Origin: Apostichopus japonicus
Lineage: Eukaryota; Echinodermata; Holothuroidea; Aspidochirotida; Stichopodidae
NCBI RefSeq assembly: GCF_037975245.1
Contig: NC_092576.1
Coordinates: 8,279,501-8,343,500, forward strand
Direction of reading: 5' to 3'
Length of the DNA stretch: 64,000 nt
Position numbers and translations under genes: made by a program. The notes beneath the pieces were generated by a model that did not search any database, was not told the origin of the DNA, and was given only the letters and a program-made list of their open reading frames with translations. Of this stretch, positions 35,821 through 46,111 are shown piece after piece; within the stretch, counting starts at the first letter, position 1; each line of letters starts with the position of its first letter.

Positions 35821-36282
35821 GATCTACGGCTCTGTTAAGACCGATGTGACAACGCCCTCTGCCAAATATACCCATTGCTGTTAAGATCAGTGGGGTGGAC
35901 CACAGGTCACTAGGTTAGTTGCGGAATCGAAACATATCAAGTTTTCATATTGGCTGTTGTAACATGGGATTTTTATATAAAGCAAAATGATCATTTTTTT
36001 CGCTATGAATTACTTTATATAAATTGACCTTTTAAACAGAAAACAACACTGTAATTCATTGTGTATTCAGGAAAGTAACAGCAAAACAGAAGATTATCCA
36101 GTCATTTATTGACCCCGAGTTACCTGCAAACAAACTCCAGCCATCATTCATTATCCATAACAATGCAATAGTCGTTTATGATACGAATGAAGATTACTTT
36201 TGTAGATTATCGTGCACAGTTACAGTTAAACATATCAGAGACATGCGCAGAAGATTAAATATTAAAAATAATACAGTGGTCT

Positions 36283-37161
36283 ATACTTTTTACCTTTGAA
36301 AACCTTAAAAAGAATGACAAAGAAATATGTTCTATGAAATTATTCAATAGTACAAGATTAGTGATTGATGTTGATTTATTAGTAAACCGATTTGTTGTTA
36401 AATTTTAAATATTATTATAGCCTAGAATTACTTGTTGGAGTGACGGTAAATCGTTGAAATATGCTAAATTGTTTTCACCAGGTGTTATGTTTTAATTGTA
36501 GAAAATTTGAATATTTATGGTAAACATTTGTTCCAATAAGGTACACTAATTTGTTATTATTTTAAATGTAGTTTTCTAAGTTCTTAAGGAAATTAAGTAC
36601 CTTAACTGAAAAGAGTGTTATCTTGTTATAGGATTATATCAGCATTTTAAATGAAATAAAGTCCATGAAGTGCATAGCCTTTTACATATTCCATAGTTCG
36701 ATTGTAGGATAAATTGAGAATTTCTAGAAAACTTAATTTTACTACAAATTTACCAATATCAACTTTAACGTTGTTATGCATGTTAAGACTTTCCAAATTG
36801 ATCAAACCCGAGAATAATTCTGCGGGGATTTGCTCCATATTGTTATGAGCTATGTAAATATTCTTCAATTTTGTCAAATTTCCAAAAATGTCGGATATAT
36901 ATTATCAAGATATTGTCATTGCTGACAATGGATAAATCGTTGAAGTTAATCAGACCGACGATAAACCGCCAGTCACCATTTTGAAGAAGAAAATGTTGAA
37001 TTACTATTGGCTATGACCAGGTCCGTCAACTTATGAGAGAGTTCTTTTGCAAACTGGTTTACATTGGGATGAATATAACGGATGAGAGAAACCTACCCCA
37101 TCCAACTGTTGTCCGTTATCTTTTACTCTAGTGTGCAGCAAACGTATGTCAAATAGTTCCG
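36283..37161 (-). pseudogene. LRR-transmembrane receptor, deleted and internally inverted copy
   Basis: The minus strand keeps LRR sequence from about residue 60 to residue 320 (for example LTKLKNIYIAHNN and LINLESLNMHNN), broken by frameshifts. The C-terminal half is gone: at about 36283 the gene joins 3'-flank sequence directly. At the other end the LRRNT segment (37059-37161, about 103 bp) lies in the opposite orientation, so its NCCPL-type codons read on the plus strand. The signal peptide is missing. Identity to intact copies is clearly lower than that of 8112-9621, so it is an older casualty. Confidence 0.85.
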
Positions 37162-37950
37162 AATGCCTACTCTCTATGATTCACATCGGTATTGTTCATT
37201 CCAATAGCAACGTCGTATGTACAAATAGCACACTTTTGTAATACGACGACGTATGCAGCGAGCGACACAGTATAGCTATCGGCAATTTGTTCACGACTTC
37301 TGATTTCGGATTATACGAATGCCCATAAGCTAATTTCCAATTTTCGCACATGTTATCAAATATGCTGGTCGGTTCGAGATACGGTAGATTACGAGACAAG
37401 ATTTCCACAATTTGACCTTTGGTGACTCCAAGTGACCTTTGACCTCCAACAAATCAATATGCTTCTTCATAAAAGTATGTGGTACTCCTCAAAAAAATAT
37501 GAGATTGGTCCAAGGTTCCTTTCTTGAGATATTGTGTTAAAAAAGTTATAAAAATTTGACCCCTGATGATCTCAAATGACCTTTGACCTCCTCTTACAAC
37601 AATAAGCTTCTTTTTCATAATGTGATTCTCCTACACAAGAAATATTGTTCCAAGCTTCTCTTTTTGAGATATGGTGTTTACAAGCAAGGTGTCACACACA
37701 CTATCATATTTGATTTGACTAAAAAGTTAGACCACCGATTTTTCACAGTAAAGTGGAGCCAGTACCTTCCCTTCATATAATGTAGGTGTACTGCAGCGCA
37801 GCGTTTTAAGGTATAATAATGCGAATTGATCATCAAACTAGACAAACTAATTGATAAACAAAGTGAGACCATGTTTGACATAAGACAAAGTGAAGCCATT
37901 GCAGCATATTTCGCATAGTGAGACAAAGAGACATACAATACGCCGAGCCA
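37162..37950. repeat. Non-coding repeat with GACCTTTGACC words
   Basis: Two diverged direct repeats at about 37410-37530 and 37560-37680 share TGACCTTTGACCTCC, CAATAAGCTTC/CAATATGCTTC and TTGAGATAT. Similar words occur at 27420-27560 and 56150-56300. No gene is recognised. Confidence 0.5.
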
Positions 37951-37954
37951 AGCC

Positions 37955-38605
37955 TTGTGTTATGTAACATACCTAGAAAAAGTGCGCATTGCTATCCCAT
38001 ACTTTGCCAACAGTATCTGGTCAAGATCATATTACGGCACATACAGAACTACGACTTTACATGAACGTCTGAATATGGTACCGCAAACCTGCAGGTTTGC
38101 AATTCGTTCTAGGGTACATATAAACACACCTCAAACGATTACATTGCAATTGATGTTCAAACTGTGTCATCAAAAATAGGCAACCTCCAGTACTGTGGGG
38201 CACAACGAAGGATCTTCATCGCAAAATTGACACTTCAAAGGAGACTACTTCGTAATATTCTCAACATTAGATAGACCAAACAATTGGTTATCAAACGATG
38301 AGCTCTACAATGAAACCAACCAAACACCTTGGTCATTCATAGTCGCACATTGACGATTGAGATTTTTCGGTCATGTAGCAAGACTCCAGGAGGACGCTCC
38401 AGCAAAGGTTGCCTTAAGAGAAGCATTGAGACATACTGCTTAACCAGTAGGAAGACCCGTGACGACCTTGCTTGGAAAAACAAAGTCGCAATTTAAAGAC
38501 ATTAATATTAACAATTTCGAGGAAGCAGTAAGCCTTGCACAAGATCGTGATACGTGGCGGAGGTTAATCACTGAGCATGTCGGATAGACGAGACTCGACT
38601 TACTA
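37955..38605 (+). mobile_element. Non-LTR retrotransposon 3' end (another family)
   Basis: Plus-strand pieces resemble the end of a LINE polyprotein: SNDELYNETNQTPWSF, RLRFFGHVARLQEDAPAKVA, a GRPVTTLLGKTKSQFKDINI block and SLAQDRDTWRRLITEHVG. Stops and frame changes separate them. It differs from the RTE-like insertions at 29.4, 51.2 and 60.0 kb. Confidence 0.7.
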
Positions 38606-39552
38606 CCACTACTATTATATATAGAGGCGCAATGATTGGGAGAGTTTGTTTCAGACTCCAGATCAGTCTGTACTAAGCACCCTCCGAGGTTCTTGGATGA
38701 TTATTTTCAGTAACTGGTTTTTTACCATGACTTTTTTCTATTGTAACTTAGTCTTAACTTAATAAGTGAGTTAAGTGTGTTATTCGATTTTGTGTATTCA
38801 TTGTTGAAAGAGCAACTACCTAATATTCAAGTTATGTACTTTTCATTTAACCAAAATGTTTTTATCCTCTTTGTTTGTTAAACATTACCATGTGATAAAC
38901 TCTCTGGAAAAAAAGGACCGGTGTTGTGTACTGGTAATGCAACCTATTACTATGTATTTGATTTGTATAGCGCTACCAAATAGATATTCAAAAGATGGCC
39001 GAATACAAAAGCAAAAACGAATTGTGAAACATGTTTATGTTTCCAGTAAAATCCGAGTCATCCTGATTGGGAGAACATTACAACACTCGTCTAGGAAGTA
39101 AAGACATCATGAGAAACAAAGAGAATGAACAATACGTTTTTTTATTTGTTTTTTACTTTTATTTCCATTGTTATAAGAGGTCTAACCACGCTGAATTCGG
39201 CTTCAAATGTTTTGACTGACATGATATTACGTATGATATAGTACTAATGTACCGTTTTGTCACGAATCTCCGATAGGAATATATATTGAATACGAGGCTG
39301 CCACGAGAAGCACACTCAGACAATAACTCAGCGGTGAGTCAGTACATTTACCAGGATTTATTCACCAATTAACACATACAGCTTTACAAACTTCTACGAG
39401 ACTTAAGGTTACGGATATCAATATGCAATGGTTGCAGTTTATTTCAAACCGTTTTACAAATTATGTTCAATGACTACGATGTATTTTATTACATTTAATC
39501 ATAAATATTATTTATATGAACTGACAATAAAGAACATATATATATATATATA

Positions 39553-40108
39553 CACAACTATGCTGCATTTAGAGAAAGGCTGGATCTCGAGTGAGATACA
39601 ATAATTAAATTAGGTAAGTGATTGGAAGTAAGACAGCCAATGTTTGGTTTTTGCAGAGCTTTCGAGCAAAACTAGCTCTTCTTCAGTGCATGATCACCGA
39701 AGGTGAGAAAGTGACAAGGAGTAGCAGGAATTGAAACTATTTTATAGAGAAGATTGTCGGCATGATTGTAAAGTCAAAGCGACTTACTGATTTCTGCTGA
39801 ATTGAGCAGAAGTTTTAGAAATTCGGATTATTTTAATCTGCGTCGGATTATTTTAATCCGATTCCGTCGTAATTGCAACGGAATTGTTTTGGTTTATCTG
39901 GGACAGCAAATCGTTTCTGATTTTTAAACCGAATGGTGCCGTGGTCTTTAGGTTTAGTTCCCAGAAATGTTCTTTTCCTTTCCTAGATTTATCTGTCCAA
40001 GAATCGTTCTGCTCAATGGCAATAACACGCAAATTCTCAATTGAATGATTTTGGAGATTGAAGTGATTTGCAACAGGTTGGTTGATCTTTTTTGTTTTGA
40101 TCGACGAT

Positions 40109-40112
<4 letters not shown>
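39553..40112 (-). mobile_element. 5'-truncated PLE of a second family
   Basis: On the minus strand, 39880-40095 encodes the end of a GIY-YIG domain and its C-terminal extension: INQPVANHFNLQNHSIENL, AIEQNDSWTDKSRKGKEHF and WELNLKTTAPFGLKIRNDLL. A 3' UTR follows with a CTGAAGA...GAAA motif near 39658-39688. It is flanked on both sides by TA repeats (39538-39552 and 40113-40147), while the paralogous site at 19681-19702 has only the microsatellite. It therefore inserted into a TA tract after that duplication. Confidence 0.85.
39655..39690 (-). ncRNA. Hammerhead-like motif in second PLE family
   Basis: On the minus strand CTGAAGA is followed by A, GAGC, a loop, GCTC, then GAAA. The core is the same as at 26063-26093 but the paired bases of stem II differ and still pair. 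Stem III and the cleavage site were not resolved. Confidence 0.4.

Positions 40113-40147
<35 letters not shown>
40113..40147. repeat. TA microsatellite
   Basis: Long uninterrupted AT dinucleotide run, the right part of the tract split by the PLE. Confidence 0.9.
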
Positions 40148-40148
<1 letters not shown>

Positions 40149-41183
40149 TTCTAAATGTGTATAAGGTAATGATCATCATTTGTTTGTATTAAACTGTCTC
40201 CCAATTCTCACTGAGATGGAATCTGCATGGATTGTCAGACTTCAGTTCTTCTTCGACATAATAAGCATCAAGAATTAATATTATATAAATATATTCTAGA
40301 CACAAGACACCATTATGACTATGAAAATTATTCGACGGCATTCAACTCCCAAGGGATTTGTCAATGAAGCAAAATGAACAATTCTTGTCGCTATGACATA
40401 TTTTATATGTTATTGACCATTTACACATTAATCAACACTGTTATTCATTGCGTCTTTCTCAAAGTAACAGCCAAAGAGAGGATCATTCAGTCATTTATTA
40501 ACCCCGGGTTCCCTGCACACGAAATCCATTCAACATGCATTATTCATAAAACTGGAATAGTCGTTTATGTTAAACATAGTAGAGACATGCGCAGAATAGG
40601 AAAACTTGAAAATAATACAGTGATTCTACGATACAAAACATACGTCATGTAGAGTTACATTAATTCAAACCACAATAATTGGGTTAGGAAGTTAAAAAAA
40701 ATCGTTAATTATTCAAACAAACCGTTTGGTAACACTATAAATGTTATTTCATTCATAAAGGAACTTGATCATATAAAATTGATTCTGACAGTGTAACGAT
40801 CAACAGGGTTTTGAAAATCCATAGTCATCAACGATAGCTCATTTTCTTTGCTTCATAAGTAACCTAAGGAGATCAACATGTTAGGTGGCGTGTTCTTCTA
40901 CACAATGCATAAATCTAACATTATTTGACTTATTTAGACTTACTTGATAATTATTGTATATAGTAGCGCTGATGCGCTTTTGTGAGAAAATTCAACTGGG
41001 AAATGAAGATGAAGTTAAATTATGATAATTTGACTTATTCCTCAACGATCATGTCTATTGGAACAAATAAAAAAAAATGAGAAATACTCAACAGAACCAT
41101 CTTTTTCTGAATTGAAGTTTCTTTCATGGTGTTAACTTTATAAACATTGTGAAAGGCTCACGAAAACTACTGTTATCATTAGC

Positions 41184-41189
41184 TTTATT
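41184..41189 (-). promoter_or_regulatory. Poly(A) signal
   Basis: AATAAA on the minus strand, about 140 bp past the receptor stop. Confidence 0.55.
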
Positions 41190-41328
41190 TCATTGGTGAA
41201 ACCTGGTTAGATTAGGTAAAGATGTTGACAAAAAATGTATTTTCTTTACTTTTAAAGTGAACAACTTCAAGGTGATATGATTTAACAGATATTATTTTGA
41301 TGAAGTCAAGTTGTTTATCCTTCTCCAG

Positions 41329-42849
41329 TTACGTTGGTACGTCTTCATTTATCGACACACAAACCTTTCTGACTAACTTGAAAAGTATTGGAAAAAGAAA
41401 CAATGTGATCATAAATAAACCGAATACTATCACCAGACCGTTTATATCATGATCAACTACTGTAGTACCGCCGCTCACTGTAACAGATGTATTATGTGTC
41501 AATGTTGTATTCTCGTGATCTGTTTCGCATCTATTCAGATTTACTGAGCTAATCCTTTGATTATTGTATTCATTGGGTGTCGCACAACTAGGATAAAGTG
41601 TCTCGTGAGTATGGCACATCAGTAAATAGTCTCTTAAATGAATTGCATAGCAATCGCACTTTATAGGATTATCTAAAAGGTTCAATGTTGTATGTGTATG
41701 CAAGTTGTTTAAAGTGTCAACGTCAAGAAATTCGATTTGGTTTCCAACCAAATCGAGGAACCGAAGATTGGGATTGTTAGAAAAGAGGTTTGGATTGATC
41801 GACTCTATCTTATTATATTCAAGTGAAAGAGCACTTAACTTTACATTTTGATTAAAAAGGTCTGGATCAGCAATGCTTTTAATAAGGTTGCCAGACAAGT
41901 CAATTTCTTCAACGTTAGGGAAATATGAAAAGAATGGTGAAGAAATATCTTCTATGGAATTATTTTTTAGTCCAAGTGAAACCACTGACGAAGAGTTCTT
42001 ATTAAACCAATTTATTGGCAAATTTGAAATATTATTATGGCTGAGAACGACAGAACGCAGTGACGTAAATCCATAGAAATAAGCTGAATTAAAGTTAACC
42101 AAGTAATTATTTGTTAATCGTAGATATTTAAGAGATTTATGGTAAACATTTGTTCCAGTAAAAAACACTAACCCGTTGTCAGCTAAATCAAGTGATTCCA
42201 AATTTTGCAGATACTGACATATATTAAGGGAAAACATTGATATTTTGTTAAAGGATAAGTCCAAAATGTTAAGCGAACTTAATCCACGTAGTGTATCGTC
42301 TTTAACAACCACTAATCGGTTATGCGATAAATTCAGGCTTTCTACAGAAGTTGAATTTGCTACAAAATTACCAATATCAACGATACCGTTGCTATCTAAA
42401 TACAAATTTTTCAAATTCATCACGTCTTTGAAAATTCTTGTGGGAAGTGTTTCGGTATTATTATGATGTATGTAAATATTCTCTAAATTTGTCAAATTTT
42501 GAAAAACTGTCGAATTAATATCATCAAGACATAAGTTACCATTGTTGACAATGGATAAATCGTGCAAGTTAATCAGACCGATGGGAAACCGCCAGTCACC
42601 GTTTTGAAGAAATGTTGAATTACTATTGGCTATGATCAGATCCGTCAACTTATGAGAGAGTTCCTTTGCAAACTGGTCGGAACTATTTGACATAAGTTTG
42701 CTGCAAACTAGAGTTTTAGACAACGGACAACAGTTGGATGGGGTAGGATTCTTGCATTCATCATATACTTCCCAATATAAACCACAACTATGAGAACACA
42801 TTTTCAAAACTAGAAATATCAACGTCGTGAAAACGAAATATTGAGACAT
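41329..42849 (-). CDS. LRR-transmembrane receptor (most divergent intact copy)
   Basis: An intact 506-codon frame from MSQYFVFTTL. An in-frame ATG six codons upstream (42867) exists, but the family start at 42849 is conserved. It has a signal peptide, LRRNT (cysteines include 18, 22, 32, 40, 41, 49), about 12-13 LRRs, LRRCT, stalk, membrane helix and a tail ending NEDVPT. It differs from the other intact genes all along the LRRs (FPIGLINLHDLSIVNNGNL in LRR 2, HNNTETLP in LRR 3) and shares MCSHSCG and the FVANSTSVE stretch with the dead copy at 8112-9621. Both also have a 5' receptor relic just upstream, so the two units are sisters. Confidence 0.93.
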   Translation of the reverse strand: MSQYFVFTTLIFLVLKMCSHSCGLYWEVYDECKNPTPSNCCPLSKTLVCSKLMSNSSDQFAKELSHKLTDLIIANSNSTFLQNGDWRFPIGLINLHDLSIVNNGNLCLDDINSTVFQNLTNLENIYIHHNNTETLPTRIFKDVMNLKNLYLDSNGIVDIGNFVANSTSVESLNLSHNRLVVVKDDTLRGLSSLNILDLSFNKISMFSLNICQYLQNLESLDLADNGLVFFTGTNVYHKSLKYLRLTNNYLVNFNSAYFYGFTSLRSVVLSHNNISNLPINWFNKNSSSVVSLGLKNNSIEDISSPFFSYFPNVEEIDLSGNLIKSIADPDLFNQNVKLSALSLEYNKIESINPNLFSNNPNLRFLDLVGNQIEFLDVDTLNNLHTHTTLNLLDNPIKCDCYAIHLRDYLLMCHTHETLYPSCATPNEYNNQRISSVNLNRCETDHENTTLTHNTSVTVSGGTTVVDHDINGLVIVFGLFMITLFLFPILFKLVRKVCVSINEDVPT

Positions 42850-42912
42850 TGTCCTTGAAATGATCAAACCTTATTGACCTTTCAGTGGCAAAAAGACTGA
42901 CCAGTAACGATA

Positions 42913-43082
42913 TGAGTCAAGAGTGTGGGAGTGTCTGGATATAAACTACCATAACGAACATTTTGAGTGATAAGATCGTAAGCTGAAAGAAACCAGTCTT
43001 TGTAGGAAATCATTAAACGATTTTATCGTTTCTTATAAAACTTACGTACACGTTCCTCCACGTATTCCGCTCACGTGACGTC
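42913..43082 (-). promoter_or_regulatory. Conserved receptor 5' flank (AP-1 and CRE-like motifs)
   Basis: TGAGTCA at 42913-42919 (64 bp above the ATG) and CACGTGACGTC ending at 43082. Confidence 0.5.
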
Positions 43083-43382
43083 GTTTCTGTTGTTAGTATC
43101 TTCGTTTGTTTCGGATATAAATAGGATTTTTCTCAGGTTGTAACAGTTCTTCTGCTTTTCAGGTTACCTGTCACTTGACGATATACAACGCAGAGCTGTT
43201 GGCAATGAACTTGTCCTCTCTGGATTGCTGTGAATCTATTCACTCAATGAAACCAACTTTGTTTGTGTAGTGAGATTCAACCCTTAAGGAAAACAACACT
43301 CATAAACACCAACAGTTCTTCGATTATTTATGATAACATTTATTTTAATACCCAAACTCCAAATGTGATCGCATGTGATCAC

Positions 43383-43511
43383 ATAACGGACAACAGTTGG
43401 ACGGGGTAGGATTCTCGCATTCATCATATACATCCCAATATAACCACAAGTTTGCGAAATCATTTTCAAAACTAAAAATGTCAATGTCGCGAAAATAAAA
43501 TATTGAGACAT
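43383..43511 (-). pseudogene. Receptor 5' fragment (signal peptide and LRRNT)
   Basis: Encodes MSQYFIFATLTFLVLKM and the start of the LRRNT, then a 1-bp deletion shifts the frame (the YWDVYDE codons become YIGMYMM). It is truncated at the NCCPL region, where it joins 5'-flank DNA; at the ATG side it also jumps back into flank. It is therefore a gene reduced to its first 130 bp by two deletions. Confidence 0.8.
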
Positions 43512-44652
43512 TGTCCTTGAAATGATTAGCAATGAACTTGTCCTCTCTGGATCGCTGTGAAGGTATTAACTCAATGAAACCAACTGTTGGTAATGTAGTG
43601 CGATTTAACCCTTCAGGGAATTAACACACATTAACACCTACAATTCTTCAGAGAATTATGATAACATTTATATTAATACGCAAACTCTTAAATGTGTTAA
43701 AACTTGATGGTGACCCAAAGTCGAAAATAGCTAGAGTAGCTTTCCCCAAAAAGGTTTATTCATCTGGTTGTGAGGTGTAAATATCACCCGTCTACATAGT
43801 ACAAATATTCTTGTTAGCACAACAGAGAGATGAATAAAGTTGCGTCGATACACTAGGACGTCGAACGTATTAAAGCTGATAAACCAGGACAGTTTGATCA
43901 AGAAATATGTAATACATATTTTATCTTCAAATTTCTCTGTTAAAAATTGTTCGTTGCATGAAAAATTATAGAGGTTAATTGCACGTAGAAGAAAGATGCA
44001 AAACCTTGTTTTAAGCAAGACGATGTTGTAATAGTCGATTCGACTCACCAGAGCAGATTCGGTATTAACGTTGATATACCAGGGCAGGTAATGTTATCTG
44101 GGTAAAACAAAATTCAAACGTGAACGTGTTCTAGACCCTTGACTTTACTGAAGGTAAAGCTAGCATAAATCGTCTGACCAAAATTCACGATGGTGGCATT
44201 TTTCGTTTCCGTGTAGTGAAGCTACTACGTATATGCCGATTTGAAGAGTCTTCAGGACCAAGTAAGAATCCGTATCACGTTCATGAAAACAAATCTTCAC
44301 CATTCCATCAGTATTGTCACATTACGATGTATGTATGATTCTGAGCAACCTAGTAGTTATGTCTCCAAGTTTGTTTTCTTTGTATTTCTCGATTTTGTTC
44401 TTTTGTTGAAAACCAAAAGGTGGTGCAAACACATCCAGATTTCCGACAACAAATAACCTGATGCCTCGATATTTTCTTGCAGTGAAGGCTTGGACTTTTA
44501 ACAACATGGATTCACGTATTATATTAAAAGACTTGTTAGCAAAATCAAGTTTTAATGAATCAAAATAGACAACTAGGAATTTAAAATAGCCGCTTCGTCG
44601 TACTACGGCCGTCTTCAGTAAAGTCATTAATAGGACAAAGTAGGAGAATGAG
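43512..44652. other. 5'-flank remnant and unassigned DNA
   Basis: 43530-43990 is a diverged copy of the receptor 5' flank (equivalent of 22820-23250). From 44050 to 44650 no gene or repeat was recognised. Confidence 0.5.
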
Positions 44653-45910
44653 TATTCCTCTATTCTCTATGTTTCTACTGCATGATTACTTCATTAGTCT
44701 TCAATATAGGATACTATCTAATTTGCCATTACATTTCGTGGTGCCATGATATTTATATTCAAAATACGTTTATCCTTCTTTTAGCAATTAATTATCTTCT
44801 TATAAAAGATTTTCTGTGCTCCAGGTGTTGCCCAGGCACTTCAATTTGTCAATACGTTTGTTTTAATTTTGCTTGTCTTTGTTTTTTTGATGGGCAAAGT
44901 ATTTATATTCAAAATACGTTTATCCTTCTTTCAGAAATTAATTATCTTCTTATAAAAGATTTTCTGTGCACCAGGTGTTGCCCAGGCACTTCAATTTGTC
45001 AATACGTTTGTTTTAATTTTGCTTGTCTTTGTTTTCTTGATGGGCAAGGTATTTATATTCAAAATACGTTTATCCTTCTTTCAGCAATTAATTATCTCCT
45101 TATAGAAGATTTTCTGTGCACCAGGTGTTGCCCAGGAACTTTAATTTGTCAATACGTTTGTTTTAATTTTCCTTTTTTTGTGTTTTCTTGATGGGCAAAG
45201 TAATTTTTTCTACTGGATTATATCTCTTCATCGCCTCTTTATGTAAAGCCCATTCCTGTGCAAGAACCACAGAGAGGTTTGTTTTGATGAGCTTGATGTA
45301 CTCATAAATTGATAACATCAGTATTTGACGAAACAAGAATCAACTAACTACCTTTTTCATTTCAGCTAACATAAATTCAACCCAATATGAACGTAAGTAT
45401 TTGTTAATGTTATTGTATAGGTTAGAACTTCATAATACGATAACTATAAACAGCAAACCTAATTATTAGATGATATAAAGTAATTAATGCATACATAAAC
45501 CGTTATACGATTAATGTTATTGTTGCAGTTATTCAAGACCATTTTAAAATTATGTGCAATGTCTACGATATATTTAAAAACATTGAATCAAAATACTTGT
45601 TTCCAAATGTTGATAATAAAGAAACATATATTTTAAAATTGTATAACTTAATAGTCAATCATTATATCTCATTTTGTTCATACAAAACTGTTTTCCAATT
45701 CACATTGAGATGGAATCTGTATGGATTGGCAGTCTTCGGTTCTTGATACAAGACACCATATTGACTAGGAAAATAATTAGAAGGCATTCAACTCCCGTCC
45801 TGCAACACGAAAAGGATAGATAATGATGAAAAAAATCAAGCCAAAAAGAATACTTTAATATAAGCAACAACGTGGCAGAATTTACTAACCTATTTGAATT
45901 AAGGTAATCG
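44653..45910. repeat. Inverted partner of 13902-14856
   Basis: Reverse complement of the block at 13.9-14.9 kb, longer because of the 150-bp expansion. Confidence 0.75.
44751..45200 (+). repeat. Minisatellite, three 150-bp units
   Basis: Three head-to-tail copies (44751-44900, 44901-45050, 45051-45200) of exactly 150 bp with few differences. Because 150 is a multiple of three, a spurious 169-codon frame runs through all of them, with hydrophobic 50-residue repeats. The partner block at 14.6-14.76 kb has one unit. Confidence 0.92.
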
Positions 45911-45914
45911 TCCC

Positions 45915-46048
45915 CAGGCGCGTATCCAGGCGGGCGTTGGGGCGCTCGCCCCGGGTAGATCGAAGATTATGGAGGGGGCGTGCACCTCATCCTACCTCTT
46001 ACATCGACAACTCCATTTTTGACGTTTCTATTTTTCCTCTCTCACTAA

Positions 46049-46111
<63 letters not shown>

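Larger units (their letters stand above)
38620..41328. repeat. Receptor 3'-flank block, copy 3 (carries a PLE)
   Basis: Matches 18640-20951 in order, with the PLE at 39553-40112 added in the middle of a TA microsatellite. Confidence 0.75.

Noticed and set aside
37410..37680. GACCTTTGACC words as nuclear-receptor response elements
   Set aside because: They occur as part of a dispersed repeat also found at 27.4 and 56.2 kb, so repeat origin explains them without regulation.
42850..42867. Upstream ATG of the 41.3-kb receptor as the real start
   Set aside because: The added six codons are absent in the other intact copies and would weaken the signal peptide; MSQYF is the conserved start.
44682..45191. 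169-codon protein with three 50-residue repeats
   Set aside because: It is a by-product of a 150-bp minisatellite whose single-copy partner at 14.6 kb has no comparable frame.
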